From positions 1 to 15,951 of the forward strand of contig JBCDIQ010000097.1 in assembly GCA_039024295.1 (NCBI GenBank): DNA of 15,951 bases, read 5' to 3'. The translations under genes were made by a program, and so were the position numbers. This DNA comes from JBCDIQ01 sp039024295 (GTDB lineage Bacteria > Bacteroidota > Bacteroidia > J057). Below the pieces are notes generated by a model. That model was given only the letters and a program-made list of their open reading frames with translations. It was not told the origin of the DNA and ran no database searches. Every line of letters starts with the position of its first letter. The stretch's first letter is position 1. Of the stretch, positions 6,393 to 14,523 are shown piece after piece.

Positions 6393-7352
6393 TTAAGCTA
6401 CCACCCGTTCTCCGCCAACATACTTTTCATAATTCTTTTGAAAATCTTTATATACCTGCTCTATCCCTTCGCGAAGGCCAATTTGAGCAGTGAAACCAGC
6501 CTCGTTTAAGCGGCCTACATCCATGAGTTTACGAGGGGTACCATTGGGTTTATCGGTATTGAACACCAACTCTCCTTCGTAGCCAACCACTTCTTTGATG
6601 GTTTGAGCCAGCTCGCCAATGCTGATGTCATGACCAACACCGACATTTACAAACTCTCGCTCATCGTAATTTTTGAGGAGGTATACCAGTGCGGCAGCCA
6701 AATCATCCACGTGCATAAATTCACGTTTAGGTGTGCCATCTCCCCATATCTCCACTTGTGGGGCTTCGTTTACTTTGGCTTCGTGAAACTTACGGATCAA
6801 CGCAGGTAGCACGTGTGAATTGTTCAGGTCATAATTGTCATTTGGACCATACAGGTTAGTGGGCATGGCAGAAATGAAATTGGAACCATACTGATCGCGG
6901 TAGGCCTCACACATCTTGATCCCGGTAATTTTTGCCACTGCGTACGGCTCATTGGTAGGTTCCAATGCACCCGTCAGCAAGTGCTCCTCCTTCATGGGCT
7001 GAGGGGCAAACTTAGGATAGATGCAGGAACTTCCCAGGAAGAGCATCTTCTTTACCTCATGCTCATGGGATTGATGAATCACATTGAGTTGAATGGCCAG
7101 GTTATCATGTAAAAATTCTGCGCGATAGGTGTTGTTTGCATGAATACCACCCACCTTGGCAGCAGCCATCACTACATAATCCGGCTTTTCTTCGTCAAAA
7201 AATCGCTTTACCGCTTCCTGATCACGTAGATCCAATTCACGCGAAGTGCGTGTCACAATATTTTCAAATCCTTCGGCTTTTAACCGACGAACAACGGCAG
7301 AGCCGACCATGCCTCGATGACCGGCTACATATATCTTAGCTGTTTTGAGCAT
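6393..7352 (-). CDS. fcl: GDP-L-fucose synthase
   Basis: Protein of 319 residues, a full-length member of the short-chain dehydrogenase GDP-fucose synthase family (also called wcaG). It epimerises and reduces GDP-4-keto-6-deoxy-D-mannose to GDP-L-fucose with NADPH in the cytoplasm. Visible are the cofactor loop AGHRGMVGS (10-18), AAAKVGGIHANN (63-74), the SSCIYP segment (108-113) holding the catalytic Ser, and the Tyr-x3-Lys pair in PYAVAK (Tyr137, Lys141). NLYGPNDNYD (166-175) and GDGTPKREFMHVDDLA are also typical. Its start overlaps the end of gmd by 17 bp, which couples synthesis of the two consecutive enzymes of the pathway. A GC hairpin follows 8 bp after the stop. Confidence 0.96.
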   Translation of the reverse strand: MLKTAKIYVAGHRGMVGSAVVRRLKAEGFENIVTRTSRELDLRDQEAVKRFFDEEKPDYVVMAAAKVGGIHANNTYRAEFLHDNLAIQLNVIHQSHEHEVKKMLFLGSSCIYPKFAPQPMKEEHLLTGALEPTNEPYAVAKITGIKMCEAYRDQYGSNFISAMPTNLYGPNDNYDLNNSHVLPALIRKFHEAKVNEAPQVEIWGDGTPKREFMHVDDLAAALVYLLKNYDEREFVNVGVGHDISIGELAQTIKEVVGYEGELVFNTDKPNGTPRKLMDVGRLNEAGFTAQIGLREGIEQVYKDFQKNYEKYVGGERVVA

Positions 7353-8376
7353 ACAATACTTTGCTTTGAGCTTCCTTAATATCGTGAGTCATCATGATTT
7401 CGATGAGTTCATCAATTTCTACTTTGGGTACCCATCCGAGCTTTTCCTTGGCCTTGGTCGGATCACCAATGAGGAGTTCTACCTCGGCAGGGCGGAAATA
7501 CTTCGGGTCTACTTCTACGATCAAGCGGCCCGTCTCGCGGTCATAGCCTTTTTCGTCTACGCCCTCTCCTTTCCACACCAAGTCAAATCCTACATGCTTC
7601 GCTGCGCGGGTCACAAAATCACGGACGGTGTACATTTTACCGGTTGCTACCACAAAATCCTCGGCCTCTTCCTGCTGAAGCATCATCCACATCATCTCTA
7701 CATACTCCTTGGCATAACCCCAGTCGCGCTGGGAGTCCATGTTGCCCAGCTTGAGCACTTCGCGCTGACCGGTGTAGATTTCTGCCATGTTGGTGGTGAT
7801 CTTGCGGGTTACAAAAGTCTTGCCTCTACGCTCTGATTCGTGGTTAAACAGGATACCATTACAGGCATACAGGCCGTAGCTCTCGCGGAAGTTCTTCACA
7901 ATCCAGAAGCCGTATAGCTTGGCTACCCCATAGGGTGAACGAGGATAGAAAGGCGTGGTCTCGGTCTGTGGAATCTCCTGTACTTTTCCATACAGCTCAG
8001 AAGTAGAAGCCTGGTAGAATTTCGCTTCAGGACACTGGTTGATCATCGCATCCAGGATACGAAGGGTTCCCACTGCATCCACCTGAGCAGTGTATTCCGG
8101 CACATCAAAGGATACCTTTACATGGCTCTGGGCACCGAGGTTATAGATCTCGTCAGGTTTGATGGTACCCAACAGCTTGTTCAGGTTGGCACTGTCAGAA
8201 AGGTCGCCATGGTGCAGATGAAGGTTGGAATTGTTCATCAAATGATCAATCCGCTGGGTATTGAACAAGCTCGCACGGCGAATGATGCCGTGTACCTCAT
8301 AGCCTTTCTCGAGCAATAGTTCTGTCAAAAACGAGCCATCCTGCCCGGTAATTCCTGTGATGAATGCTTTTTTCAT
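7336..8376 (-). CDS. gmd: GDP-mannose 4,6-dehydratase
   Basis: Protein of 346 residues converting GDP-D-mannose to GDP-4-keto-6-deoxy-D-mannose, the first step to GDP-L-fucose, with bound NADP. It has the N-terminal cofactor motif ITGITGQDGSFL (6-17) and HGIIRRASLFNTQRIDH (29-45), close to the family standard. The catalytic region is STSELYGKVQE (124-134, Thr125 and Glu127) with Tyr149-x3-Lys153 in SPYGVAKLY. GILFNHESERRG and GNMDSQRDWGYAKEYVE follow as expected. The length is slightly short of the common ~360-370 residues but no motif is missing. It overlaps fcl by 17 bp. A 145-bp leader with two symmetric motifs precedes it and may hold an internal promoter. Confidence 0.97.
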   Translation of the reverse strand: MKKAFITGITGQDGSFLTELLLEKGYEVHGIIRRASLFNTQRIDHLMNNSNLHLHHGDLSDSANLNKLLGTIKPDEIYNLGAQSHVKVSFDVPEYTAQVDAVGTLRILDAMINQCPEAKFYQASTSELYGKVQEIPQTETTPFYPRSPYGVAKLYGFWIVKNFRESYGLYACNGILFNHESERRGKTFVTRKITTNMAEIYTGQREVLKLGNMDSQRDWGYAKEYVEMMWMMLQQEEAEDFVVATGKMYTVRDFVTRAAKHVGFDLVWKGEGVDEKGYDRETGRLIVEVDPKYFRPAEVELLIGDPTKAKEKLGWVPKVEIDELIEIMMTHDIKEAQSKVLYAQNS

Positions 8377-8521
8377 AATGTAATCCTGTCACTTTTCGTT
8401 TGCTTCCGGCACCTGTACAGTAGGGTTTTCCGGAAAAATTTAACCATAGATACTACATGCTTGACCAATAACTTAGCTGGTCAGATAACATTTTTTCTCG
8501 TTGCATCAGGTGTTGGGAAAA
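8377..8521 (-). promoter_or_regulatory. Leader of gmd with dyad motifs
   Basis: This 145-bp gap lies between the WecG-like gene and gmd. It contains a perfect 12-bp palindrome TTTTCCGGAAAA (8426-8437), a dyad TGACCA-N10-TGGTCA (8462-8483), and a second TTCCGG at 8404-8409. No U-tract follows the dyad on either strand, so it is not an intrinsic terminator. The symmetry suits a protein-binding site or a 5' leader hairpin. An internal promoter for gmd-fcl is plausible, but I see no convincing Bacteroidota -33/-7 pair. Confidence 0.35.
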
Positions 8522-9304
8522 TTACGAAGAGCTTAATTTTTGTGAAACAAATACTGTGCCCATATATCGTTTTGCAATTGCCAATATAAGCAATCCCACA
8601 AACCATGAATTGGTAACTAAATAACGTTTCCAAAGCCGTTTGGGGTTCTGGATGAGCCGGTGTAGCCATTCCAAAGACGCTTTTTGCATCCACTCAGGTG
8701 CGCGTTCCTCATCGCCGAGATAAGTCCGCAGTGCATTGCCAATTCCCAGCATACAAGTAGAAAGTTGCTCTTTATGGGCAGCCATCCACTTTTCCTGTTT
8801 GGGGCAGCCAAGTGCCACCATCAGGAAATCTGGACGTGCATCATTGATCTGGTTTATAAGTTCTTGTTGCTCCTCTTCGCTTAACTTTCTGAATGGAGGA
8901 GAAATAGCTCCTGCAATTTTTAGTTGAGGAAACTCAGCCGTTACTTTTTCACACAATCGGTCCAGGGTCTGCTGGGTGTCTCCGTAAAAGAAAACCGAGA
9001 GCCCTTCTTTTTCTGACCGGCTAAATGTCTCCGGAACGATGTCCATGCCCGCAAACCGATCTTGTTCCTGGCCATGAAGCAGGTTCACTGCTTTAGCCAC
9101 CGGCATACCGTCAGGGACGGCCATATCGGCTTGATTTAATATAGTTCGAAACATGGGGTCTCGCTGGGCTTCGATTACCATGTGTACGTTTGAGAAACAT
9201 ACATAGGCGGCTTCAGGCTGCCGTGCCAGCGAAAATAACTGGTCTAGAAGTTGACCATAACTGCCAGTGGTGATGGCAGCAGAAAGGATGTTGACCTTAT
9301 TCAT
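8522..9304 (-). CDS. WecG/TagA/CpsF family glycosyltransferase (GT26)
   Basis: Protein of 260 residues from the chosen start MNKVNILSAAI. The frame is open 28 codons further, to an ATG at 9388, but that extension has no family resemblance, whereas VNILSA is the usual first strand. Family motifs are present: NVHMVIEAQ (39-47), ADMAVPDGMPVAKAV (59-73) with the catalytic-region Asp, VFFYGDTQQTLDRL (104-117), LMVALGCPKQEKW (161-173), and the C-terminal RAPEWMQKASLEWLHRL (201-217) and KRLWKRYL membrane-contact region. Members add the second sugar to an undecaprenyl-diphosphate-linked monosaccharide, for example N-acetylmannosaminuronic acid or N-acetylmannosamine. Placement directly after the initiating transferase fits that second step. 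The donor sugar cannot be read here. Confidence 0.9.
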   Translation of the reverse strand: MNKVNILSAAITTGSYGQLLDQLFSLARQPEAAYVCFSNVHMVIEAQRDPMFRTILNQADMAVPDGMPVAKAVNLLHGQEQDRFAGMDIVPETFSRSEKEGLSVFFYGDTQQTLDRLCEKVTAEFPQLKIAGAISPPFRKLSEEEQQELINQINDARPDFLMVALGCPKQEKWMAAHKEQLSTCMLGIGNALRTYLGDEERAPEWMQKASLEWLHRLIQNPKRLWKRYLVTNSWFVGLLILAIAKRYMGTVFVSQKLSSS

Positions 9305-9434
9305 TACCAGGGAGTGTTCAACAAAAATCATACAGGGAAAAAAGAAAAGGTCTGGAGAACCGAATACAGGGTGAGTGCTAAAAGCCACTTTTATTCGCCA
9401 ACTCCAAACCTTTTTGTGCCGGAACCCAACGCTA

Positions 9435-10847
9435 CTAAAAAGCGTTTTCTTCGCCTCGCACCATATTCCATACGGTGAAGAATATGATTTTTAGGTCGAG
9501 GTAAAAGCTCCAATTTTCAATATACCACGTATCGTGTTCTACCCGCTTTACCATCATGGAAGGATCTTCAGTATTGCCTCGGTATCCGTTAACCTGGGCA
9601 TGACCGGTGATTCCAGGGGTGGTGAAATGACGGAAAAGGTATTTGTCAATTTTCTGGGAAAATTCCTCGTCGAGTTTAATGGGGTGAGGGCGTGGCCCTA
9701 CAATGGACATATGTCCAAGGAATACATTAATGAATTGTGGGAATTCATCTAGGTTGGTCTTACGCAAAAACGCGCCAACTTTGGTGATCCTGTTATCATT
9801 CTTTGTTGCCTGGACAAAAGATGCGTTCTTGCTGAATGTCATCGTGCGGAATTTATAGCAGGTAAACTTGCGGTTTTTCCGTCCATGTCGAGTTTGGGCA
9901 AAAATTACCGGTCCAGGAGAATTCAGCTTAATGGCAATGCTAATGACCACGAAAAGGATCGGGAATATGGTTACCAAAACCAGAGAAGAGAATGCGATAT
10001 CAAACGCACGCTTGATTACCCTGTTGAGGCGGAACCTTAATGGCTCAGTCCTAAATGTAAGAACGGGTACATGGCCGTAAAGGTCAACGTTAAGGTTGCG
10101 AGACTCCAATCCGTGGAAGTCAGTTGCAATTCGGAAATACAGAAAGTTGTTATCTGCAAAGTCCGAAAGCTCGTCTACCATGGCCATATCAGTAAATGGC
10201 AGTGCATAGTATATTTCGTGTATGCCTTCTTGTAGGATAAATTCTTGTACCTCCTTGAGCTTCTTGAAAATCGATTTGCGGTCCTCAGGATTTTGAGAAT
10301 TAAGGCTACCGTCCAACATATCTGTGAAGTTGTAGACAGTTGCATTCTTTTCATTGAAATGCTTGTTCAATCCTTTGGCCGGAAGGCTGTCGCCTACAAT
10401 GGCAACTTTGTATTTATTGTTGGGGCTTTCCCGGTACCGATACACCATGATCATGATGAAGCGGAATCCGATGATAAACGCCAGGGTGAATCCGTAACTG
10501 TAAAGCAAAAATGCTCTTGAGAAGTAGAATGCCTTAAAGGTTACAATGCATAGCATCATGATAAAGGCATGGGTAAGTAAGGTGTAAAACAGGTTGGCCA
10601 GAAGAGTTTTGAATTTGAAGATATTCTCTGCCTTGTAGATGTCGTTAAACAGAGAAGCTCCAATCCAGGCTAATCCGAAAATAATGAAGAATGAAACGTA
10701 GTAGTCTTCATAGTTTCCGTCACGACCAAATTTGAGGAAATAAGAGAGCTTACAGGCGAGGTCCACCAGAAAGTAGTCTACAATCAACGTAAAGAGTCGA
10801 TAGAGGCTGTAACTGGAGGCATAATTAGGATGTAATTCTCGGCGCAT
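9435..10847 (-). CDS. Undecaprenyl-phosphate sugar-phosphate transferase (WcaJ-like)
   Basis: Protein of 470 residues, the probable initiating enzyme that moves a sugar-1-phosphate from a nucleotide sugar to undecaprenyl phosphate. Four hydrophobic segments lie in the N-terminal third (about 20-37, 51-68, 84-104, 111-135). A Rossmann-like CoA-binding-type domain follows (about 146-262, KVAIVGDS). A further membrane helix is at 283-306. The catalytic polyprenyl glycosylphosphotransferase domain has VIKRAFDI (277-284), NSPGPVIFAQTRHG (309-322), CYKFRTM (330-336), NLDEFPQFINVF (365-376, Asp367-Glu368 being the expected catalytic dyad), MSIVGPRPH (380-388) and PGITGHAQVNGYRG (411-424). This is the large five-helix type. 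It opens the minus-strand run, facing the divergent wza-like gene. An AACGCT/AGCGTT hairpin (9428-9446) straddles its stop codon. Confidence 0.94.
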   Translation of the reverse strand: MRRELHPNYASSYSLYRLFTLIVDYFLVDLACKLSYFLKFGRDGNYEDYYVSFFIIFGLAWIGASLFNDIYKAENIFKFKTLLANLFYTLLTHAFIMMLCIVTFKAFYFSRAFLLYSYGFTLAFIIGFRFIMIMVYRYRESPNNKYKVAIVGDSLPAKGLNKHFNEKNATVYNFTDMLDGSLNSQNPEDRKSIFKKLKEVQEFILQEGIHEIYYALPFTDMAMVDELSDFADNNFLYFRIATDFHGLESRNLNVDLYGHVPVLTFRTEPLRFRLNRVIKRAFDIAFSSLVLVTIFPILFVVISIAIKLNSPGPVIFAQTRHGRKNRKFTCYKFRTMTFSKNASFVQATKNDNRITKVGAFLRKTNLDEFPQFINVFLGHMSIVGPRPHPIKLDEEFSQKIDKYLFRHFTTPGITGHAQVNGYRGNTEDPSMMVKRVEHDTWYIENWSFYLDLKIIFFTVWNMVRGEENAF

Positions 10848-11229
10848 TACTTAATGGAGTTGTACGTGTGCGAATGGTTTAAAGGCGAATGTAAAAAAGT
10901 GGCTGTTGGTAACTGCTGTTCATGTAAGAAGGGGGAATATTAGACGTTTTTTCGCAAACTCTTACATTTTTTTTCGTCGGCTTAAAGAGATATAAACAGT
11001 CATACCTTAAGCTGACATGACTGGATGAGCTAAAACCGTTCCAAAACGCAGAACTCCTTAAAAAAAGTTTCTCACGTTTCATGAAGTCAGAAAAATAACG
11101 AAAAGGGTCTTACATGGTAGCTTGAGGAATCCCATAGTTTTGGTACTGATATGTTAAAAGGGGCATTTAATTTGCAAGTGGAAATTATTGACATGAAGAA
11201 TCAATTTCTTTCATACGCCAAACCTTAGG
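10848..11229. promoter_or_regulatory. Divergent regulatory region between assembly and export operons
   Basis: These 382 bp separate two divergent operons and contain no credible gene. The 8-mer TCTTACAT occurs three times: on the minus strand at 10922-10929, and on the plus strand at 10960-10967 and 11108-11115. The outer two share a ninth base. A separate dyad CAGTCAT-N13-ATGACTG lies at 10997-11023. T-rich runs occur around 10947-10974. TTAATTTG at 11167-11174 differs by one base from the Bacteroidota -7 element TANNTTTG, with TTTG 24 bases upstream (11139-11142), a spacing longer than usual. Both operons probably start here and may share a regulator. Confidence 0.55.
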
Positions 11230-12027
11230 ATGTTAAATATGAAGTATTTTTGGGGATGCCTCATCCTTGCCCTTAGCCTTTCAACAGGGTGTATAAGCAA
11301 CAAACAAACGGTCATTCTGCAAGACAGGATTGAAGCAGGAGAGGTGGCCACCTCTGACAGCCTCGCAGCAGAATACTCTTACAGTAAGCCCGCCTATCAC
11401 CTTCAGGCTAACGATGTGTTAGATGTTAAGGTAAAGAGTGTGGATGGTCGTAGTGCTGGCTTCCTGAACGTACAAGGAGGTGGAAACCTGCTCAATCAGT
11501 TGGGACTCTATATTAACGGGTATTCCATTGATGATTCTGGGTACATATACTTACCAGCTATTGGTAAACAAAAAGTTGGAGGTCTGACTGTCAATCAGGC
11601 ACGGTCTTTGATTCAGGGAGAGGTAGATCAGTCGTTAAGAAACGCCACGGTATTTGTAACCCTTGTGAGCTTCAAAGTTTCCGTACTTGGTGAGGTAAAA
11701 AAACCTGGACAGTTTTTCATCTACCAAAACCAAGTTACGATCCTTGACGCATTAGCTCAGGCAGGTGACATCACTGAGTTTGGAAATCGAAGTGAGGTAA
11801 CCCTGGTGAGGCAAATAGATGAAGGAAATCAGGCTGTTAAACTTGACTTAACAAGTCCCAAAGTAATCGCCTCTCGCTATTATTATTTGCAACCCAATGA
11901 TGTGGTGTACGTTGAACCCCTAAAAACGAAAAATGCCCGCTCTAATTTGGTTCTTATGAACGTCTTTCGGGTCATTTTTGCTGCCGCGTCAACAGCCGCT
12001 GTTATCATAAGATTCTCCAACCGATAA
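11230..12027 (+). CDS. Wza-like polysaccharide export lipoprotein
   Basis: Protein of 265 residues, the outer-membrane-side export component for the polysaccharide. The signal peptide (about 1-20) ends in the lipobox LSTGC, giving lipidation at Cys21. Met4 is an alternative start that leaves the signal intact. A polysaccharide-export (Poly_export) domain spans about 54-146, with YHLQANDVLDVKV (56-68) and GYIYLPAIGKQKVGGLTVNQA (104-124, in pieces). An SLBB domain follows (about 148-200) with VSVLGEVKKPGQF (150-162) and ILDALAQAGDI (171-181), then YLQPNDVVYVEP (219-230). A C-terminal hydrophobic segment (239-261) is common in Bacteroidota members and replaces the long amphipathic end of E. coli Wza. 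The gene lies 33 bp before the wzc-like gene and is surely co-transcribed with it. Confidence 0.93.
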   Translation: MLNMKYFWGCLILALSLSTGCISNKQTVILQDRIEAGEVATSDSLAAEYSYSKPAYHLQANDVLDVKVKSVDGRSAGFLNVQGGGNLLNQLGLYINGYSIDDSGYIYLPAIGKQKVGGLTVNQARSLIQGEVDQSLRNATVFVTLVSFKVSVLGEVKKPGQFFIYQNQVTILDALAQAGDITEFGNRSEVTLVRQIDEGNQAVKLDLTSPKVIASRYYYLQPNDVVYVEPLKTKNARSNLVLMNVFRVIFAAASTAAVIIRFSNR

Positions 12028-12060
12028 TATCTCCATACATCGCCTAAACCCTTTTAAAGC

Positions 12061-14439
12061 GTGAAAACACCAGATTTCGTCCCAGAAGGTCTAGACCTCA
12101 AAGGAATAATCAATAAGATTAAGAAAAAGTGGTATTACTTTGTGATAGCACTTTTTGTTGCGATGCCACTGGCCTATTTCAAGGTCAAAACCTCCCCTGC
12201 TATATATGCCGTAAAAGGCACCATTTTACTGGATGATAAATCTTCTGATGCCTTGAATTCGGAGAAATTCATGAAGGAGCTTAAGCTGCTGAATGACGGA
12301 ACTGAGTTGGAAGATGAAATAGGCTTGCTTACTTCTTACAGCTTGATGAAACAGGCCGCACGTCAGTCAGGACTTGGGATTAATTATTTTCGGGAGGAAA
12401 AGTTAAAAAAGACCCAGGTATATGTCGATCATGCACCTTTTGAAGTAATCGTAGATTCCTCTAAGGCACAAATGATCAATACGCCTATCTACATTACCCT
12501 ACTTCCGGGCAATCAATACCGCATACGCATTGAAGGAGAACAGGTAGGATTATATAACCTGCACAATGAAGTTTTCAACGAAATTATTCCGCAGGTAAAT
12601 ATCAATGAGACCTATAAAGTAACCAATAAACCTGAGGATGCACTCCCCTTCTACTTGATATTTAACCCCAGTCGGGAAATGCCCATAGGGGAGGAGGTGT
12701 ATTATTTCGTGATAAAAAGTGTGAACGATGTAGCCACTAGCTTTCAGAAAAAGATTAAGGCATTTTCACTTAGCAATGATTCGCACATTGTGGAGTTGAG
12801 TTCGGAAGGACCCGTTTTTCAAATTGAGCAGGAATTCATTAACACGCTGATGGACGTATACCTGCAAAATGAACTGAATCAAAAACAGGAGTTGGGCCTC
12901 AAAACCATGCGGTTCATTGACCAGCAAATTTTTGCGGTTTCTGATTCCTTGAAAAAAGCCGAAGGCAACCTGGAGAGCTTCCGGGAAAGCAGCGAAATAG
13001 TAGATGTTGCCTCTGCCTCTGAAAGTTTATCTTCACAATTGGTAGATGTACGCCGTGAGCAGTCTCGCCTTCAGCGTCAGCTCAAGTACTATCAGTACAT
13101 GCTTACTACACTGAAATCGAGTACCAATGCTTCAGAGGTAGTAGCCCCTTCGGCAATGGAAATTCGTGATCCATTGCTGAATAATCTGTTGGTGAAGCTA
13201 GCAGAGCAGCAACAACAACGAGTTGAATTGAGCTTCACAGCAACTGACAACAACCAACAACTTCAACAGCTGGATACCAAGATAGCCAATACCAAGGCTG
13301 CTCTGATTGAGAATGTTACCAACATGGTAAAAAGTACCCAGATCGCTTTGGGTGATGTGAACAGCCAACTGGGGCAGGTACGCGGTAACCTCGGACGTTT
13401 GCCTTCAAGTGAGCGTAAGCTTGTCCAGATTGAGCGACAGTTTAACCTGAGCGACCAGATTTATAATTACCTCCTGCAAAAACGGGCAGAAGCAGGAATT
13501 GCCCTCGCTGGCAATACCATCAATAAACGTGTGGTAGACGCTGCTCGTCTTCAGGGGCAAGTTGCTCCCAAGCCTGCCCTGATCTATGGGGGGGCATTCT
13601 TTGCCGCTTTATTCCTTCCTTTGATTTTCATCTTCGCTCGTGATATGGTAAATACCAAGATCGAAGGGGAAACAGACCTTTCTTCTACCACGCAAATCCC
13701 CATTATCGGATACGTGCTTCAGGGAGGTAAAAATGAAGGGCTTATTGGTACGCCAAATAGCAATCGGGCGTTGGCAGAATCTTTCCGGGCAATACGGGTA
13801 ACCTTGCAATACCTCATCACCAAAAAGAAAGACCGGATGGTGATCGGGGTTACCTCCTCCCAGTCAGGAGAAGGGAAGACCTTCTGCGCTGCCAACCTCA
13901 GTGTGGTGTTGGCACAGTCTGGCAAAAAAACCCTGTTGGTTGATATTGACCTCCGAAAACCTAAGTATGTCCAGTATTACCAGGAAGGATCTAATAAAAT
14001 GGGCCTTTCCACTTACCTGACGGGCTTACACAATGAATTTGAAATTGTCCAGGCAACGCACGTAGATAACCTCCACATTGTGCCATCGGGTCCTGTGGCC
14101 GCAAATCCTATTGACCTGATTACCTCTAATCGTATGGACCAATTCTTCGATCAGATGAAGGAGCGTTATGAATATATCATTGTTGATTCACCTCCACTTG
14201 GGTTGGTCTCTGATTATCTGGTGCTAAAGGAGTTTACTGATTACAACATTTATGTGGTGCGCCATGGAAAAACCAGCACAGATGCGCTCAATCAGATCAA
14301 TGATCTTTACAACAGTGGAAAGATTCAGGATTTGGGCATCTTGATCAATGGGGTTAAGTCCATATCCGCATATGGATATAACGATGGTTCTTACGGGTAC
14401 TACCTGGGAGCAGGAGATGCGCAGCCAAAAAGAAAATAA
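12061..14439 (+). CDS. Wzc-like polysaccharide co-polymerase with tyrosine kinase domain
   Basis: Protein of 792 residues, an inner-membrane bacterial tyrosine kinase controlling chain length and export. The start is GTG at 12061; no ATG is available in the 33-bp gap and no good Shine-Dalgarno is visible. A Wzz-type N-terminal part has a membrane helix at 24-42. A long periplasmic, coiled-coil-rich region follows (about 43-505), rich in Gln and Leu around 280-470. A second helix lies at 506-526 and a cytoplasmic BY-kinase domain comes last. Walker A is SSQSGEGKT (599-607, Lys606), Walker A' LLVDIDLRKP (625-634, Asp628 and Asp630), and Walker B YIIVDSPP (705-712, Asp709). The tail carries a tyrosine cluster (Tyr771, 773, 778, 780, 781) for autophosphorylation. 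No cognate phosphatase is in the window. It partners the Wza-like lipoprotein upstream. Confidence 0.95.
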   Translation: MKTPDFVPEGLDLKGIINKIKKKWYYFVIALFVAMPLAYFKVKTSPAIYAVKGTILLDDKSSDALNSEKFMKELKLLNDGTELEDEIGLLTSYSLMKQAARQSGLGINYFREEKLKKTQVYVDHAPFEVIVDSSKAQMINTPIYITLLPGNQYRIRIEGEQVGLYNLHNEVFNEIIPQVNINETYKVTNKPEDALPFYLIFNPSREMPIGEEVYYFVIKSVNDVATSFQKKIKAFSLSNDSHIVELSSEGPVFQIEQEFINTLMDVYLQNELNQKQELGLKTMRFIDQQIFAVSDSLKKAEGNLESFRESSEIVDVASASESLSSQLVDVRREQSRLQRQLKYYQYMLTTLKSSTNASEVVAPSAMEIRDPLLNNLLVKLAEQQQQRVELSFTATDNNQQLQQLDTKIANTKAALIENVTNMVKSTQIALGDVNSQLGQVRGNLGRLPSSERKLVQIERQFNLSDQIYNYLLQKRAEAGIALAGNTINKRVVDAARLQGQVAPKPALIYGGAFFAALFLPLIFIFARDMVNTKIEGETDLSSTTQIPIIGYVLQGGKNEGLIGTPNSNRALAESFRAIRVTLQYLITKKKDRMVIGVTSSQSGEGKTFCAANLSVVLAQSGKKTLLVDIDLRKPKYVQYYQEGSNKMGLSTYLTGLHNEFEIVQATHVDNLHIVPSGPVAANPIDLITSNRMDQFFDQMKERYEYIIVDSPPLGLVSDYLVLKEFTDYNIYVVRHGKTSTDALNQINDLYNSGKIQDLGILINGVKSISAYGYNDGSYGYYLGAGDAQPKRK

Positions 14440-14445
14440 GGAGAA

Positions 14446-14462
14446 AAGGCCTCTCAGGCCTT
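14446..14462 (+). other. Small hairpin after the wzc-like gene
   Basis: AAGGCC (14446-14451) and GGCCTT (14457-14462) form a perfect 6-bp stem around the loop TCTCA, starting 6 bases after the stop codon. It is not followed by a U-tract. It may protect the transcript end or add to the terminator that follows. Confidence 0.5.
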
Positions 14463-14476
14463 CAAGAAGAATATCT

Positions 14477-14513
14477 GGGGCGTTTCAGGAAACTGAAAGG
14501 CCCTTTTTCTTTT
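14477..14513 (+). terminator. Rho-independent terminator of the export operon
   Basis: The stem pairs GGGGC, one mismatch, then TTTCAG on the left (14477-14488) with CTGAAA, G, GCCCT on the right (14493-14504), closing a GAAA tetraloop (14489-14492). A T-rich tract follows (14504-14513, TTTTT, C, TTTT). Geometry, tetraloop and U-tract are all classical. On the opposite strand there is no U-tract, so it serves the wzc-like gene only and not the convergent gene that ends at 14524. Confidence 0.9.
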
Positions 14514-14523
14514 CCAGAGATGA

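Noticed and set aside
7345..7836. 163-codon open frame on the plus strand
   Set aside because: It lies antisense within gmd, whose motifs are intact along the whole length. The translated product shows no family pattern.
9305..9388. 28-residue N-terminal extension of the WecG-like protein
   Set aside because: The extension is unlike the family, which begins at the VNILSA strand. Met at 9304 gives the normal length, so the shorter start is preferred.
9428..9446. AACGCT-N7-AGCGTT hairpin at the end of the sugar-phosphate transferase gene as terminator
   Set aside because: It straddles the stop codon and is followed by GGGTTCC on the minus strand, not a U-tract. It is at most a weak structure.
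10879..11082. 67-codon minus-strand frame in the divergent intergenic region
   Set aside because: No recognisable domain, no good start context, and it covers the repeated TCTTACAT motifs and the dyad that look regulatory.
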